NCBI RefSeq assembly: GCF_001870735.1
Contig: NZ_MORL01000001.1
Span: forward strand, 186,001 to 250,000
Length of the DNA stretch: 64,000 nucleotides
From: Arsenicibacter rosenii
Lineage (GTDB): Bacteria > Bacteroidota > Bacteroidia > Cytophagales > Spirosomataceae
Reading direction: 5' to 3'
Part shown: one piece after another, positions 51,117 to 60,499 of the stretch
Layout: each line of letters starts with the position of its first letter
Numbering within the stretch: the first letter of the stretch is position 1
The notes under the pieces: generated by a model
Told to the model about the DNA's origin: nothing
The model's input: only the letters and a program-made list of their open reading frames with translations
Database searches by the model: none
Made by a program: the position numbers and the translations under genes

Positions 51117-52784
51117 CTAGTGGCGGATGAGGATTTTCCGGGTGATTTGCGTACGGCCGGTTTCGATCCGGAACAGGTAAAGGCCGTCGGGGTAGGTGTG
51201 CATATCAATATCGGTAGATGATGTCCGGAAAAGTTCTTTCCCGGCGGCATCCGAAACCGTGACCTGGCAGGTGGCGAGCGGTTGCCCCACCGTAATTTTC
51301 AGCCGGTCGGCGGTGGGGTTGGGAAAAATCCTGATCACATCTGATTCCAGCGCAGGGTCGGCCAGGATTGTCTGCGTTTGTCCGGACGTGGTAGTTGACG
51401 CCGGAGTGCCCGCTTTCAGCGTATACGAATAAGCGGTTTCGCCGTTTTTATGCTTTCCGTCCCGCGTGTCGGCCGGCAAATAAGCCCGGATAAAATCTAC
51501 CCTGACCTCATCCGGTGACACCGTCACCTGCAAATGTCCGGAGCCGTCGAGGGTTACGTCAGTATACGCATCGGCATTGGCAAGCATCCCGATGGTATAG
51601 GTTGAATCACAGGCCATCGGCGAGGTCTGATACACCAGGCCGTCGAGGGCTTCGCGGGCATACAGGTGATCATGGCCCTGAAAGAAAATGTTGACCCCGT
51701 TTTTGACCATCAGCTGATGGATCGGCAAGCCCCAGCCCGGCCGCTGCTTGTCGAAGTCATAGCTGTTTTTGCCGTTATTACCACCCCATTCATAGTCTTT
51801 CGCTGTCAGAATGCCGCCGCGCCCCTGCCCGCGTGTATGATGCCCGAAGACGAATTTGTATTTCGCCCTGCTGGTCTCGAGGGTTTGCCGGAACCAGTCA
51901 TACTGCGCTTTTCCGAGGGTCCAGTCCCAGTTCTGTGGCTTATCATTGACATCGCAATGCCGGTACACATCCAACACCACAAACAGGGCATCTCCCCACG
52001 TAAAGGCATAGTAGTTTTCGGGCAAATCCATGCCGTACGCCTCTTTGGTGGCATTACCGGTGTAGAAACCGTCGGGTCGTGGATTGGCAAAATAATACTT
52101 GCGCCAGTTGGTGGCATAAACAGCAATGTTGTTGGGGGGCGTTTGCCGGAGGTAGTAGCCCGATTCGCCTTCGTGGTTTCCCAGACAAAAAAAGAAGGGC
52201 ATCGAATGGCAGGCATCTCCCAGGTACTGAAGCAGGTCACGGTGATAAAAATCCATATCCGCACTGGTGGTCTGTGTGGGGGTATGGTCATCGCCAAACA
52301 TATCGCCCATCGAAATCATAAAATCCGGGGCGCCTTTCAGCTGGTTCTGGAGGCAGATCCTATACAGGCTGGCAACCCCTTTTTTATCGTGCAGGTGTTC
52401 ATCGCCTTCCACGATAAACCGGAACGTTGACCCCGCAGCGCGCTGGGTCTGAAACAGATACTCGGGAGTAGCTGTAAACGTTGCCGCGTTAACCGCCCGC
52501 CACTGCATCCGGTAATAATACCGTGTATTCGGCGATAGGTTCGTCAGCTCCACCATGTCCGGCTTCCGTGCCTGGTTCCGGATGGCCGTTGTCCGGAACG
52601 GATAGTTGCCGGGACTAAGGCCATATTCAAGGTAAAATTCGGCAGATGCCTCGAAATAGACGCTGGCCGTTATAGACTTATCCGTCGGGCGTCCCAGGAT
52701 AACCGACTTGTTCTGGGCCACCAGCGGGTAGTGCCACAAGAATAGAAAAAAAGAAAGATACAGGTTACGGGTAAAAACAGTCAT
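51117..52784 (-). CDS. Type IX-secreted metallophosphoesterase (paralog)
   Basis: A 555-residue protein with the same architecture: signal peptide, fibronectin domain (about 28-112), calcineurin-like core with Asp128/His130 ('EGDEHLHD'), GD (160-161), GNHE (202-205), 'FGHHTRGQ' and 'GHDHLYA', and a type IX sorting domain ('RIFPNPTADRLKITVGQ', 'YPDGLYLFRIETGRT'). The two proteins align along their whole length, so they arose by tandem duplication, but differ clearly (many substitutions). The gene precedes its paralog by 33 bases and starts the four-gene operon. Confidence 0.92.
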   Translation of the reverse strand: MTVFTRNLYLSFFLFLWHYPLVAQNKSVILGRPTDKSITASVYFEASAEFYLEYGLSPGNYPFRTTAIRNQARKPDMVELTNLSPNTRYYYRMQWRAVNAATFTATPEYLFQTQRAAGSTFRFIVEGDEHLHDKKGVASLYRICLQNQLKGAPDFMISMGDMFGDDHTPTQTTSADMDFYHRDLLQYLGDACHSMPFFFCLGNHEGESGYYLRQTPPNNIAVYATNWRKYYFANPRPDGFYTGNATKEAYGMDLPENYYAFTWGDALFVVLDVYRHCDVNDKPQNWDWTLGKAQYDWFRQTLETSRAKYKFVFGHHTRGQGRGGILTAKDYEWGGNNGKNSYDFDKQRPGWGLPIHQLMVKNGVNIFFQGHDHLYAREALDGLVYQTSPMACDSTYTIGMLANADAYTDVTLDGSGHLQVTVSPDEVRVDFIRAYLPADTRDGKHKNGETAYSYTLKAGTPASTTTSGQTQTILADPALESDVIRIFPNPTADRLKITVGQPLATCQVTVSDAAGKELFRTSSTDIDMHTYPDGLYLFRIETGRTQITRKILIRH

Positions 52785-52821
52785 ACAGAAAACCGGAGTT
52801 GATACGCTATCTGCTGCGATA

Positions 52822-52869
52822 CGGGTTGTAAAGGCCGGCTGTTTTCGTCAGCCTGGCTTTTACAACCCG
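52822..52869. terminator. Hairpin between antiporter and phosphoesterase genes
   Basis: CGGGTTGTAAA.GGCCGGCTG pairs with CAGCCTGGC.TTTACAACCCG with small mismatches, loop TTTTCGT. It lies between the antiporter stop and the phosphoesterase start on the same strand. No T-run, but the length supports termination. Confidence 0.65.
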
Positions 52870-52937
52870 GAATCAGAAGCATAAGACAGCTTACTTACCG
52901 GAAGGGTTGCGTCTATATGGTGTTTTTTGATTTATCC

Positions 52938-55091
52938 TTACCGGAACACCTTTCCGATAATCTTACCGATCTCCACAAAATCGCCGTGGTTACTCACCGA
53001 ACGTTCCTCAATGTAGACTTCCTCATCGGCCGTTTGGGGGAAGACAAGCAGGTAATTCCGGTCGGTAAAATGGTTGTTGAGCATGTCGGGGATGACGCGC
53101 ATCTGCGGCATATACGACACCATGTCGCGTTTGGCCATGAGCAGAATCAGTCCTTCGTCCTTGCCGATGGTGCTGATGGCCCGCTCCATCTCGCGCCAGT
53201 TACTGACCGCCGTAAAGGCCGCTTCGATGGTAACCTTCCGCAAAATGTTCTGCAGCATATCAATCGTATCCTGCTCGCCATAGAAGCTGAGAACCGCTCC
53301 CGAGTTGCGCGCAATGTTCCAGATGCGGAGCAGGGCGTAGAAAAAGCCGGGCTCGGTATGCGACCGGAAGGGTAATATGACAACATGGCGCTTTATGGTC
53401 GAAATCGGCTGTATGGCGTGGTAGACCAGCACATTCGTTTGTCCGCCAGGTAAATAGCCGTTGTACAGGTTATACACGAATGATGGCGAAAAGCCCTTGC
53501 TGCCGTCGAGGCCGATCAGCAGGTCGGTGATTTTCTTTTCCTTAATTACGTTGTTGATGCCGTTGATGACATCGTTGTCGTAGCGCGTCAGCGGCGTGAG
53601 CGTTACATCGGCAGCAGCAGCGATATGGACGGCTTCGTGCAGGATTTTCTCCGCGTTTTTGAGCGATGATTCCTGTTTCTCTTCGTTAATGATGTTGAGC
53701 GCAAACAGCTGATCGTGGTTGGCTTTGGCCTTGATGATCAAAGCCAGATTGACCATCCGCTCGACGGTTTCCGGGTAATTGACCGCCAGCAGAATATGTT
53801 CGGTCTCCTGATTGGCGTCAGCCGCCGGTAAGCCGGCTACCGGAATGCCGGCCATGGTATTTTCATGATCGGTTTCGGCAATTTTCCGGGCATTGGCCAT
53901 CGACACAAACGAGGATACGGTACACGATACCAGAATCATCAGGATGCTGCCGTTCAGCACGTGTTCATTCAGCAACCGGACCGGTTCGCCGGTTTCGGTT
54001 TCCGAGATAATAATGTTGTAGCCAACCAGTACTGCCGCTAGTGTGGCCGCCGCCGAGGCCGAACTAAGCCCGAAAATCAGCCCGCCTTCTTCCTTCCGCA
54101 GCCGGAACGTTTTTTGCGTCGCAACGGCTGCCAGGTATTTAGCGCCAACCCCGACGAGGGTCATCAGGGCCGCTACCTTAAGCGTTTCCAGACTCTTGAA
54201 AAAGACGGAAAAGTCAATCAGCATGCCGACGCTGATCAGGAAAAACGGGATAAAAATGGCATTGCCGACAAACTCAACGCGGTTCATGAGCGAGGAGGTG
54301 TGCGGGATGAGCCGGTTCAGGGCCAGCCCCGCCAGAAACGCCCCGATAATGGCTTCCACCCCCGCCAGCTCGGCCAGCAGGGCCGCCAGGTAAATCATGA
54401 CCAGCACAAAAATGTATTGCGAAATCTTGTCGCTCACCCGCTTGAAAAACCACCGCCCGATAATTGGAAAAATAAGCAGGACAATAAGTCCGAAGATCAC
54501 CAGCGAAACCGATAGCCGGATCCAGAATGCACTGCCGACATCGCCCTGTGCCATGCCCACCGATACCGCCAGCACCAGCAGGGCCAGAATATCGGTGATC
54601 ATGGTGCCCCCGACGGTGATGTTGACCGCCAGGTTTTTGGCAACCCCCATCTTGCTCACCAGTGGATAGGCAATCAGGGTGTGTGACGAAAACAGACTCG
54701 CAAACAGGATTGAGGTCAGCGGCGTGAAACCGAGCAGGTAATACGCGCCGAGGTAGCCCAGCACCAGCGGAATCGTGAACGTATACAGGCCGAAGGTCAG
54801 GCTTTTCCACTTGTTTCGTTTAAAATCGCCCATGTCGATCTCCAGCCCGGCCAGAAACATGATGTACAGCAAACCGGTAGTGCCGGTGACGACAATGCTG
54901 CTGTCGCGGGCCAGCATATTCAGGCCGTTGGGGCCAATAACGGCGCCGGCGATGATGAGGCCAAGCAGGTGGGGTACTTTGATTTTGTTCAGCAGCAGCG
55001 GGGCAAACAAAATAATGACCAGTACGACCAGAAATTTCAGTACAGGGTCCTCTAGCGGCAGTGTCAGGTTGTGTATATTCAGAAAAAGCAT
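52938..55091 (-). CDS. Cation/proton antiporter (CPA2 family) with C-terminal Usp-like domains
   Basis: A 717-residue inner membrane protein. About twelve helices fill 1-400; 'LVVLVIILFAPLLLNKIKVPHLLGLIIAG' and 'SSHTLIAYPLVSKMGV' are typical of the Na/H exchanger fold and 'AIIGAFLAGLALNRLIPH' is the conserved gating region. The C-terminus (440-717) contains two universal stress protein-like domains ('HILLAVNYPETVERMVNLAL', 'RHVVILPFRSHTEPGF'). It resembles Na+(K+)/H+ antiporters in other Bacteroidota. It lies 13 bases after a lipoprotein gene on the same strand. Confidence 0.93.
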   Translation of the reverse strand: MLFLNIHNLTLPLEDPVLKFLVVLVIILFAPLLLNKIKVPHLLGLIIAGAVIGPNGLNMLARDSSIVVTGTTGLLYIMFLAGLEIDMGDFKRNKWKSLTFGLYTFTIPLVLGYLGAYYLLGFTPLTSILFASLFSSHTLIAYPLVSKMGVAKNLAVNITVGGTMITDILALLVLAVSVGMAQGDVGSAFWIRLSVSLVIFGLIVLLIFPIIGRWFFKRVSDKISQYIFVLVMIYLAALLAELAGVEAIIGAFLAGLALNRLIPHTSSLMNRVEFVGNAIFIPFFLISVGMLIDFSVFFKSLETLKVAALMTLVGVGAKYLAAVATQKTFRLRKEEGGLIFGLSSASAAATLAAVLVGYNIIISETETGEPVRLLNEHVLNGSILMILVSCTVSSFVSMANARKIAETDHENTMAGIPVAGLPAADANQETEHILLAVNYPETVERMVNLALIIKAKANHDQLFALNIINEEKQESSLKNAEKILHEAVHIAAAADVTLTPLTRYDNDVINGINNVIKEKKITDLLIGLDGSKGFSPSFVYNLYNGYLPGGQTNVLVYHAIQPISTIKRHVVILPFRSHTEPGFFYALLRIWNIARNSGAVLSFYGEQDTIDMLQNILRKVTIEAAFTAVSNWREMERAISTIGKDEGLILLMAKRDMVSYMPQMRVIPDMLNNHFTDRNYLLVFPQTADEEVYIEERSVSNHGDFVEIGKIIGKVFR

Positions 55092-55104
55092 TGCGGTGGC
55101 GGGG

Positions 55105-55674
55105 TTAATTCGTGATACGGCTTAGTTCAACGGAGAATCGGGCCGCACATTTATTATCGACACTGATGTTGCGGGTACCTTTTATTTTGTCGCGGGAAAT
55201 CTCATTCAGCAAGACACTCATCTCAACCTGTTTGGCGGATGCGGAGTCTGTTTTGAAACTAAGGTTGATCTGGTTGTCTGCGAAGGCCGCATTGTAGACC
55301 CTGACCAGCTTGTTATTATTAATGACCTTGGTGATAATCCGGGTCGAGTCACTGCTGAACTCCCAGACATCATTCCGCTGGTCGCCGATTACATAGTCGG
55401 GGCAGGTCGATTCGGTACAGATCAGTTTGCTGCTCCACTGCCCGGCAATATCGGCCGGCCATTCCCGCAGAAAGGCTATGGTATCATGGTTGGCGGTGAG
55501 GCTGTCGCGCATCCGGAGCAGCGACTGGTATTCGGCTTCTTTGAGTGCAAACCGGGCTTCTTTTTCGGTTAATGCCTGCTCGCGGGCGGCCAGCTGCTGC
55601 TCGCGTTCCTGATTGCGGCAACTGTTCAGCAACAGGGCCGGAACGAGGAAAAGGAGGGGAAGGTATCGTTTCAT
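55105..55674 (-). CDS. Coiled-coil lipoprotein, function unknown
   Basis: A 189-residue lipoprotein (Cys19 in 'LLLNSCRNQE'). Residues 22-55 form a charged coiled coil ('QREQQLAAREQALTEKEARF' type), and the rest is a small beta domain with 'GQWSSKLICTESTCPDYVIGDQRNDVWEF'. No family recognised; the beta domain resembles lipocalin-like folds. The start at MKRYLP is the only one with a signal peptide. Co-transcribed with the antiporter, 13 bases downstream. Confidence 0.8.
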   Translation of the reverse strand: MKRYLPLLFLVPALLLNSCRNQEREQQLAAREQALTEKEARFALKEAEYQSLLRMRDSLTANHDTIAFLREWPADIAGQWSSKLICTESTCPDYVIGDQRNDVWEFSSDSTRIITKVINNNKLVRVYNAAFADNQINLSFKTDSASAKQVEMSVLLNEISRDKIKGTRNISVDNKCAARFSVELSRITN

Positions 55675-55859
55675 ATCGTTGATCAGTTGGTGTCTGCTGT
55701 TGAGTAAAACAGGTTTTAAGGTATAAACTATTGGCGGAAAACCAAACCTGATCGGGAAGAAAGTGACCGTATGCGGGCGTTCGGGCGGGTTTTTCAACAG
55801 CTCAGGTGCTGATTCTGACCCTTCAGACAAGCCGTGGTTTTCGATGCTGTGCCGGCATT

Positions 55860-55867
55860 TAATTTTG
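55860..55867 (+). promoter_or_regulatory. -7 element of the serine hydrolase/two-component operon
   Basis: TAATTTTG matches TAnnTTTG. Transcription would start near 55872, 24 bases before the first ATG of the operon. The -33 region is weak. Confidence 0.55.
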
Positions 55868-55895
55868 CTCCGTAAACAACAACTACACGAACATC

Positions 55896-56507
55896 ATGTA
55901 CAGAAACAGTTTGCTGGTGTGGCTATGGCTGGCGGGTATGTCGCCCGTTGCGGTAGCACAACGAGCCGCATCGGGGCCGGCGGGCCGACCCCTCACGGTT
56001 TCCGTTTTTTCGCATGGCATCAGCCTGCCGACGGTTAAGCCTCAATTAACGGATCTGAATCCGGGCCTCCGGATCGGTACGGAAATCTATTACCGGAACC
56101 GGCGCAGGAGCCAGCTATTCCAGACGCTGAATGCAGGCGGCTACGGGCATAAACAACTCCAGACAGCGCTTTTTGTGACAACGGAGCTGGGTTACCGGAA
56201 ATTTATCGGCGGATTATTTGTGGAGGGCCTGCTGGGGGTTGGCGCTCTGGGCGCATCGTACTGGCTAAAGCAGTACCAGCCCGACGGCAACGGCGGGTAT
56301 CAGGCCGCATCAGCGTTTGTGGTGAAAGCGGTTCCCTCGGTCAGTCTTGGCGTCGGGTACCGGTTTACGGGGGCCAACCCGGTGAGTGTGTTTGTGCAGG
56401 AGCAGGCGTTTGGCGAGGTGCCGTTTGGTTTTCGCGGACAGCCGGTGCTACCGCATGCGGCCCTGCACGTGGGTATGCGGATGTCTCTCAACCAAAACCA
56501 TCATTGA
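55896..56507 (+). CDS. Outer membrane beta-barrel-like protein, function unknown
   Basis: A 203-residue exported protein with a signal peptide (ending near 'SPVAVAQ'). Alternating strands with aromatic ends ('LFQTLNAGGYGHKQLQTALFVTTELGYRKF', 'AVPSVSLGVGYRF') and the final 'LHVGMRMSLNQ' suggest a small eight-stranded barrel. No family is recognised. It starts a five-gene operon with a serine hydrolase and a two-component system, so it may be the outer membrane part of that pathway. Confidence 0.8.
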   Translation: MYRNSLLVWLWLAGMSPVAVAQRAASGPAGRPLTVSVFSHGISLPTVKPQLTDLNPGLRIGTEIYYRNRRRSQLFQTLNAGGYGHKQLQTALFVTTELGYRKFIGGLFVEGLLGVGALGASYWLKQYQPDGNGGYQAASAFVVKAVPSVSLGVGYRFTGANPVSVFVQEQAFGEVPFGFRGQPVLPHAALHVGMRMSLNQNHH

Positions 56508-56516
56508 TCACACACC

Positions 56517-57659
56517 ATGAAACAGACGTATTTATTACTCTTTTGCCCGCTGGTTATTGCCTGTCAGACACAGGATGTGCCACAACAACAGGCCGGTACC
56601 TGCGCGCCGGACGCCTACGCGCAACATCCTGCGCACCAGACCTATCAGGCTGAGCTAGTCCAATACCGCCTGGCTACCCATGCGCCCGGCAGCGTCATGC
56701 GGATCGTCCGCCCCGGCGAGGCCATCTGGCAGGGCGTGGCCGGTCAGTCAAACCTGGAACACCAGACAGCGATGCGCAACTGTGATCAGTTCCGGGTGGG
56801 CAGCATCACCAAAATGTTTGTCGCCGTGGCGGTTATGAAGCTCAGGGAGCAGGGTAAACTCAGTCTGGATGAGAAACTGGCGCAGGCATTACCGGGTATG
56901 GCCGGGAAAATACCGCAGGCGACGCAGATAACCATCCGGCAGTTGCTGTCGCATACGAGCGGGATTATTGATCCGCCCAACGCCGGCATGACCTATCAGC
57001 TGAACATCGTCAGCCAGGCCGCAGCGCATTACAACAAAACAATCGATCAATTGCTGACGGAGTACGTATATGGAAAACCGTTGCAGTTTGCTCCCGGTAC
57101 CGGCTTCAGCTACAGCAATGCGAACTACTGGATTTTACAGCAAATCATTGAAAGTAAAACCGGTAAGCCACTACAGAGCGTCCTGAGCGAGGTTATTTTC
57201 GGGCCGCTTCAACTGAACAATACCTACCTGGAACGGCGCGATGACCGGAATGTGGTGCGGGGCTATGCCGATCTGTATGGCAACGGCACGCTGTTCGATG
57301 TCAGTAGCTGGGACCGGGCCGAAGACGATGGCAAGGCTGCGGGCGGCATCATTTCAACGGCGGCCGACCTGACCACGTTCCTGAGCGGGTTGTTTGGCGG
57401 CAAACTCCTGTCGGCCGCGAGCGTCAGCGAAATGATTGATTCGGTCAAACTGCCCGCCTGTCCGAACGGCGACTGTGAGTATGGGCTGGGTATGGAAAAA
57501 TGGTTTACGGGCGCAGGCATCGCCTACGGCCACAATGGCGGGTCGGTAGGCTTTGAAGCAAACCTGTTGTATTTTGTAGAGAACAAAGGCATTTTTATGT
57601 TGTACAAAAACAACGGAAACGGCTCTGATAAACGATTGATGGACCGGTTAATGAAATGA
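56517..57659 (+). CDS. Serine hydrolase, class C beta-lactamase/DD-peptidase-like lipoprotein
   Basis: A 380-residue lipoprotein (Cys16 in 'PLVIACQTQ'). The catalytic motifs are intact: Ser96-Ile-Thr-Lys99 in 'FRVGSITKMFVAVA', Tyr199-Ser-Asn201 in 'FSYSNANYW', and 'GHNGGSVGF' with His339-Asn-Gly341. This is the broad class C beta-lactamase-like group, covering D-aminopeptidases, DD-carboxypeptidases and esterases. Because a LytS-type kinase and its regulator are in the same operon, it may make or clear the signal they sense, for example a muropeptide; this is inference. Confidence 0.92.
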   Translation: MKQTYLLLFCPLVIACQTQDVPQQQAGTCAPDAYAQHPAHQTYQAELVQYRLATHAPGSVMRIVRPGEAIWQGVAGQSNLEHQTAMRNCDQFRVGSITKMFVAVAVMKLREQGKLSLDEKLAQALPGMAGKIPQATQITIRQLLSHTSGIIDPPNAGMTYQLNIVSQAAAHYNKTIDQLLTEYVYGKPLQFAPGTGFSYSNANYWILQQIIESKTGKPLQSVLSEVIFGPLQLNNTYLERRDDRNVVRGYADLYGNGTLFDVSSWDRAEDDGKAAGGIISTAADLTTFLSGLFGGKLLSAASVSEMIDSVKLPACPNGDCEYGLGMEKWFTGAGIAYGHNGGSVGFEANLLYFVENKGIFMLYKNNGNGSDKRLMDRLMK

Positions 57660-58375
57660 TACAAACAGAGAGCCATACCGCACTCATACCCGGCCGGAAC
57701 AGCCTGCTGATCTATGCGGGGTTTGTGGGCCTGGGTCTGCTGACCTGGCTGACCGGACTGTATCTGACGGGGCAGGGGGCGGCCGGCCTCCGGATTTTCG
57801 GGCCTGAAGAAATCGGGCTCATCGTGATAGGGGGCGCAGGGGTCTGGCTGGCCCCCCGTACCGGTTTCCCCGATCTGCTCGATGCCCGTGTACCGGATTC
57901 GCAGCGGTTTTTGTTCCCGTTCCTGATTGGTCTTGGTTTCGGCGCTGCCGATATAGCGGTGTTTACCCTCGTCATGCATCCCGCGCCTGTTACGGGGCTG
58001 ATGCCCTTTATGCAGCCCTTCCCGTACTCGTTGCTCTTGTATGGGTCGGGCGCACTCTATACCGACACTCTGTACCGGCTGATCCCGATTCCGGTGCTGA
58101 TGTGGGGGGCGGGTAATCTGTTGCTGAAAGATACCCGGAACGAGCACCTGTTCCGGGGGCTGGCCCTGCTGACGTCGCTCATTGAACCGATTGACCAGCT
58201 GATTACCGATACGCCCGAACTGGCTTTGTACAGTTTTATGACCGGCTATGCCATGAATCTGCTCCAGGCGCTTTATTTTCGTCAGTCGGGGTTTCTGGCC
58301 GGGCTGATGATACGGCTCGGGCACTATACACTCTGGCATATCCTGTTCGGCCTGTGGGTTGAACTGCTGAACTGA
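57656..58375 (+). CDS. Polytopic membrane protein, function unknown (CPBP-like?)
   Basis: A 239-residue protein with about seven hydrophobic helices. The last helix 'GLMIRLGHYTLWHILFG' resembles the His-x3-N/His motif region of CPBP-type intramembrane proteases, but the glutamate pair EExxxR that makes the active site is not seen, so activity is doubtful. Start overlaps the serine hydrolase stop by four bases (ATGA). Possibly a membrane partner or immunity-like protein of the operon. Confidence 0.65.
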   Translation: MIQTESHTALIPGRNSLLIYAGFVGLGLLTWLTGLYLTGQGAAGLRIFGPEEIGLIVIGGAGVWLAPRTGFPDLLDARVPDSQRFLFPFLIGLGFGAADIAVFTLVMHPAPVTGLMPFMQPFPYSLLLYGSGALYTDTLYRLIPIPVLMWGAGNLLLKDTRNEHLFRGLALLTSLIEPIDQLITDTPELALYSFMTGYAMNLLQALYFRQSGFLAGLMIRLGHYTLWHILFGLWVELLN

Positions 58376-58381
58376 CCGCGT

Positions 58382-59431
58382 ATGAATCGCCTCAATGACC
58401 GGACATTACGGATTGCCGGCCCGCTGGTATTGTGGGTCATCGGAACGGTGTTTTTTAACATGGACGTGATTTTCCGGAATCAGGTCCGGCTGGAGCGATT
58501 CATCCCTTACGGCATCCTGACCCTGTATCTGAGCTGGTTTTCGATCCGGTGGCTGGTGCAGCAGGCGCAGCGGCGTTATCCGGAGATTGAACGGACACAA
58601 CGACGGATCGTCTGGATCGGTCTGACCGGTGTGCCGATGACCATGCTGCTGGTCGGAGCGCGGTTGCTGCTGACGAAGTACTGGGTGTTTGCGGGTGAAA
58701 AGGCGTGGGAGTATGGCGATATTCCGTTTATGGCCGGCATCGGGTTGTTTTACCTGACCATCATCGGGGCGATTTATGAGGCACGGTATTTCTTCGGGGC
58801 GTGGCTGAAAGAGAAAATTATCTCCGAAGAACTGCGGCGGTCGAAACTCGAAATACAACTGCGGTCGCTGAAAGAGCAGATACAGCCGCATTTTCTGTTC
58901 AACAGCCTTAATTCGTTGCAGGCGCTGGTGAAAGCCAACGAGAACCCGAAAGCCGTTCAGTTTATCGGCGATCTGGCGCAGGTATACCGCTATCTGCTCC
59001 AGAGTAACGATGAGCCGCTGATCGGGCTTGAGAAAGAACTGGCCTTTACCCATGCGTATCTGAGCCTGCTGAAGACCCGCTTCGAAGACGGGCTAAACCT
59101 CGATATGGCGATTGATCCTGCGTTCAGGGCCTGCTACCTGCCGTCGCTGACGTTACAGTTGCTGGTCGAAAACGCGGTAAAGCACAACGTGGTATCCATC
59201 AGTAAGCCATTGACGATCAAAATCTATACACGCGGAGACGGATTCCTGGTAGTCGAAAACAAGTTGCAGCGCAGACCTCGTCCGGATGTGATGTCGGACC
59301 GGAAGGGGCTGCTGACCATCAGCCAGAAATACCGGTTGTTGGGACAGCCCCCGATTGATATTCAGGAGACAGAATCGGTTTTTATGGTGACCGTCCCGTT
59401 AATTCACGAAAACATCATCCGAAAGCAGTAA
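58382..59431 (+). CDS. LytS-type sensor histidine kinase
   Basis: A 349-residue kinase. Four hydrophobic helices (10-30, 40-62, 76-97, 115-138) with no large sensor domain, then a His_kinase domain with the phospho-acceptor His170 in 'KEQIQPHFLFNSLNSLQAL' and an ATPase domain with 'LQLLVENAVKHNV' (258-270) and 'GLLTISQKYRLLG'. The missing sensor domain implies that the signal enters in the membrane or via other operon proteins. The regulator follows by 13 bases. Confidence 0.95.
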   Translation: MNRLNDRTLRIAGPLVLWVIGTVFFNMDVIFRNQVRLERFIPYGILTLYLSWFSIRWLVQQAQRRYPEIERTQRRIVWIGLTGVPMTMLLVGARLLLTKYWVFAGEKAWEYGDIPFMAGIGLFYLTIIGAIYEARYFFGAWLKEKIISEELRRSKLEIQLRSLKEQIQPHFLFNSLNSLQALVKANENPKAVQFIGDLAQVYRYLLQSNDEPLIGLEKELAFTHAYLSLLKTRFEDGLNLDMAIDPAFRACYLPSLTLQLLVENAVKHNVVSISKPLTIKIYTRGDGFLVVENKLQRRPRPDVMSDRKGLLTISQKYRLLGQPPIDIQETESVFMVTVPLIHENIIRKQ

Positions 59432-59444
59432 CTAACAGCCCGTT

Positions 59445-60224
59445 ATGAACGTGTTGATTATTGAAGATGAGCCCCTGGCCGCCCGGCAACTCCGGTCAAT
59501 GGTGCTCCAGTGTGATCCGGCCATCACGATTGTGGCGGTGCTCGACAGCGTGGAAACGTCGGTCAACTGGTTGTCGGGCCATCCGCACCCCGATTTGTTA
59601 CTGGCCGATGTAGAGCTGGTCGACGGGCAAAGCTTTGACATTTTCAATCAGGTGCCGGTCAGGTGTCCGGTTATTTTTACGACGGCCTACGACGAATATG
59701 CCCTGAAAGCCTTTCAGGTACACAGTGTGGATTATCTGCTGAAACCGATCAATGAAGCGGCCCTGCGCCGGAGTCTGGATAAGTTTCAGGAAATGCGCCG
59801 GTTATTCGGGACGGGTATTCCTGCCCTGGATGTGCAGCAACTGATGACCATGCTGCGGCCTGCACCCGCCCCGCAGCCTACCGACTACAGGGAACGGTTT
59901 CTGCTCCGGCAGGGCGCACGGCTCATCCCGGTTGAGGTAGCGGATATGGCCTATTTTTTCACCCGCGACCGCCTGACGTTTGTGCAGACGTGGGAGGGAC
60001 GCACGCTGATGATCGATTACCATCTGGACGATTTAGGGCAAAAGCTGAATCCGCAGCATTTTTTCCGCGCCAACCGGCAGTTTATCCTGAGTGCCCGGTC
60101 CATCAGCGACGTACACCTGCATTTCAACGGTCGCCTGAAACTGGAGCTTACCCCGCCGGTTGAGGAAGAGGTTTTTATCAGCCGCGACCGTGCCGCTGAT
60201 TTCAGGGCCTGGCTGGGGGAATAA
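59445..60224 (+). CDS. LytTR-type response regulator
   Basis: A 259-residue regulator with a receiver (1-120; acidic pair in 'IIEDEP', Asp55 in 'LLLADVELVDG', Lys100 in 'YLLKPI') and a LytTR DNA-binding domain (about 150-255: 'LLRQGARLIPVEVADMAYF', 'HFFRANRQFILSARSI'). It pairs with the kinase at 58382. This is a separate lineage from the regulator at 8492: that one has a HisKA_2 partner. Confidence 0.95.
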   Translation: MNVLIIEDEPLAARQLRSMVLQCDPAITIVAVLDSVETSVNWLSGHPHPDLLLADVELVDGQSFDIFNQVPVRCPVIFTTAYDEYALKAFQVHSVDYLLKPINEAALRRSLDKFQEMRRLFGTGIPALDVQQLMTMLRPAPAPQPTDYRERFLLRQGARLIPVEVADMAYFFTRDRLTFVQTWEGRTLMIDYHLDDLGQKLNPQHFFRANRQFILSARSISDVHLHFNGRLKLELTPPVEEEVFISRDRAADFRAWLGE

Positions 60225-60499
60225 ACGATAGTGGACGGCCCGGTCGTGTTGTTCACAAACATACCGTGGATAAGAACAATTGTGTTTGACTTTTTCATGT
60301 TTTCCGTGTTGTTAAGATTTGAAACAAAAGTATAATGGTCTCATGATGAGAATTTTAGCCTGAGTTAAAATCGAACGGTAACTGCAAAAAAATAATTGCT
60401 GACCAGGCGGAAAGTAAGTTGGCGACCCGGTGCCTGATTTCATTCAACCTAAGGGCTGGTCCGGAAGGTTATAGAGAGGTACAACACGGTTGACGACCT
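60225..60499. other. Intergenic region of 275 bases
   Basis: AT-rich gap between the regulator gene and the decayed GH3 gene. No coding sense; the old GH3 promoter could be here but no clear -7 element was seen near the start. Confidence 0.5.
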
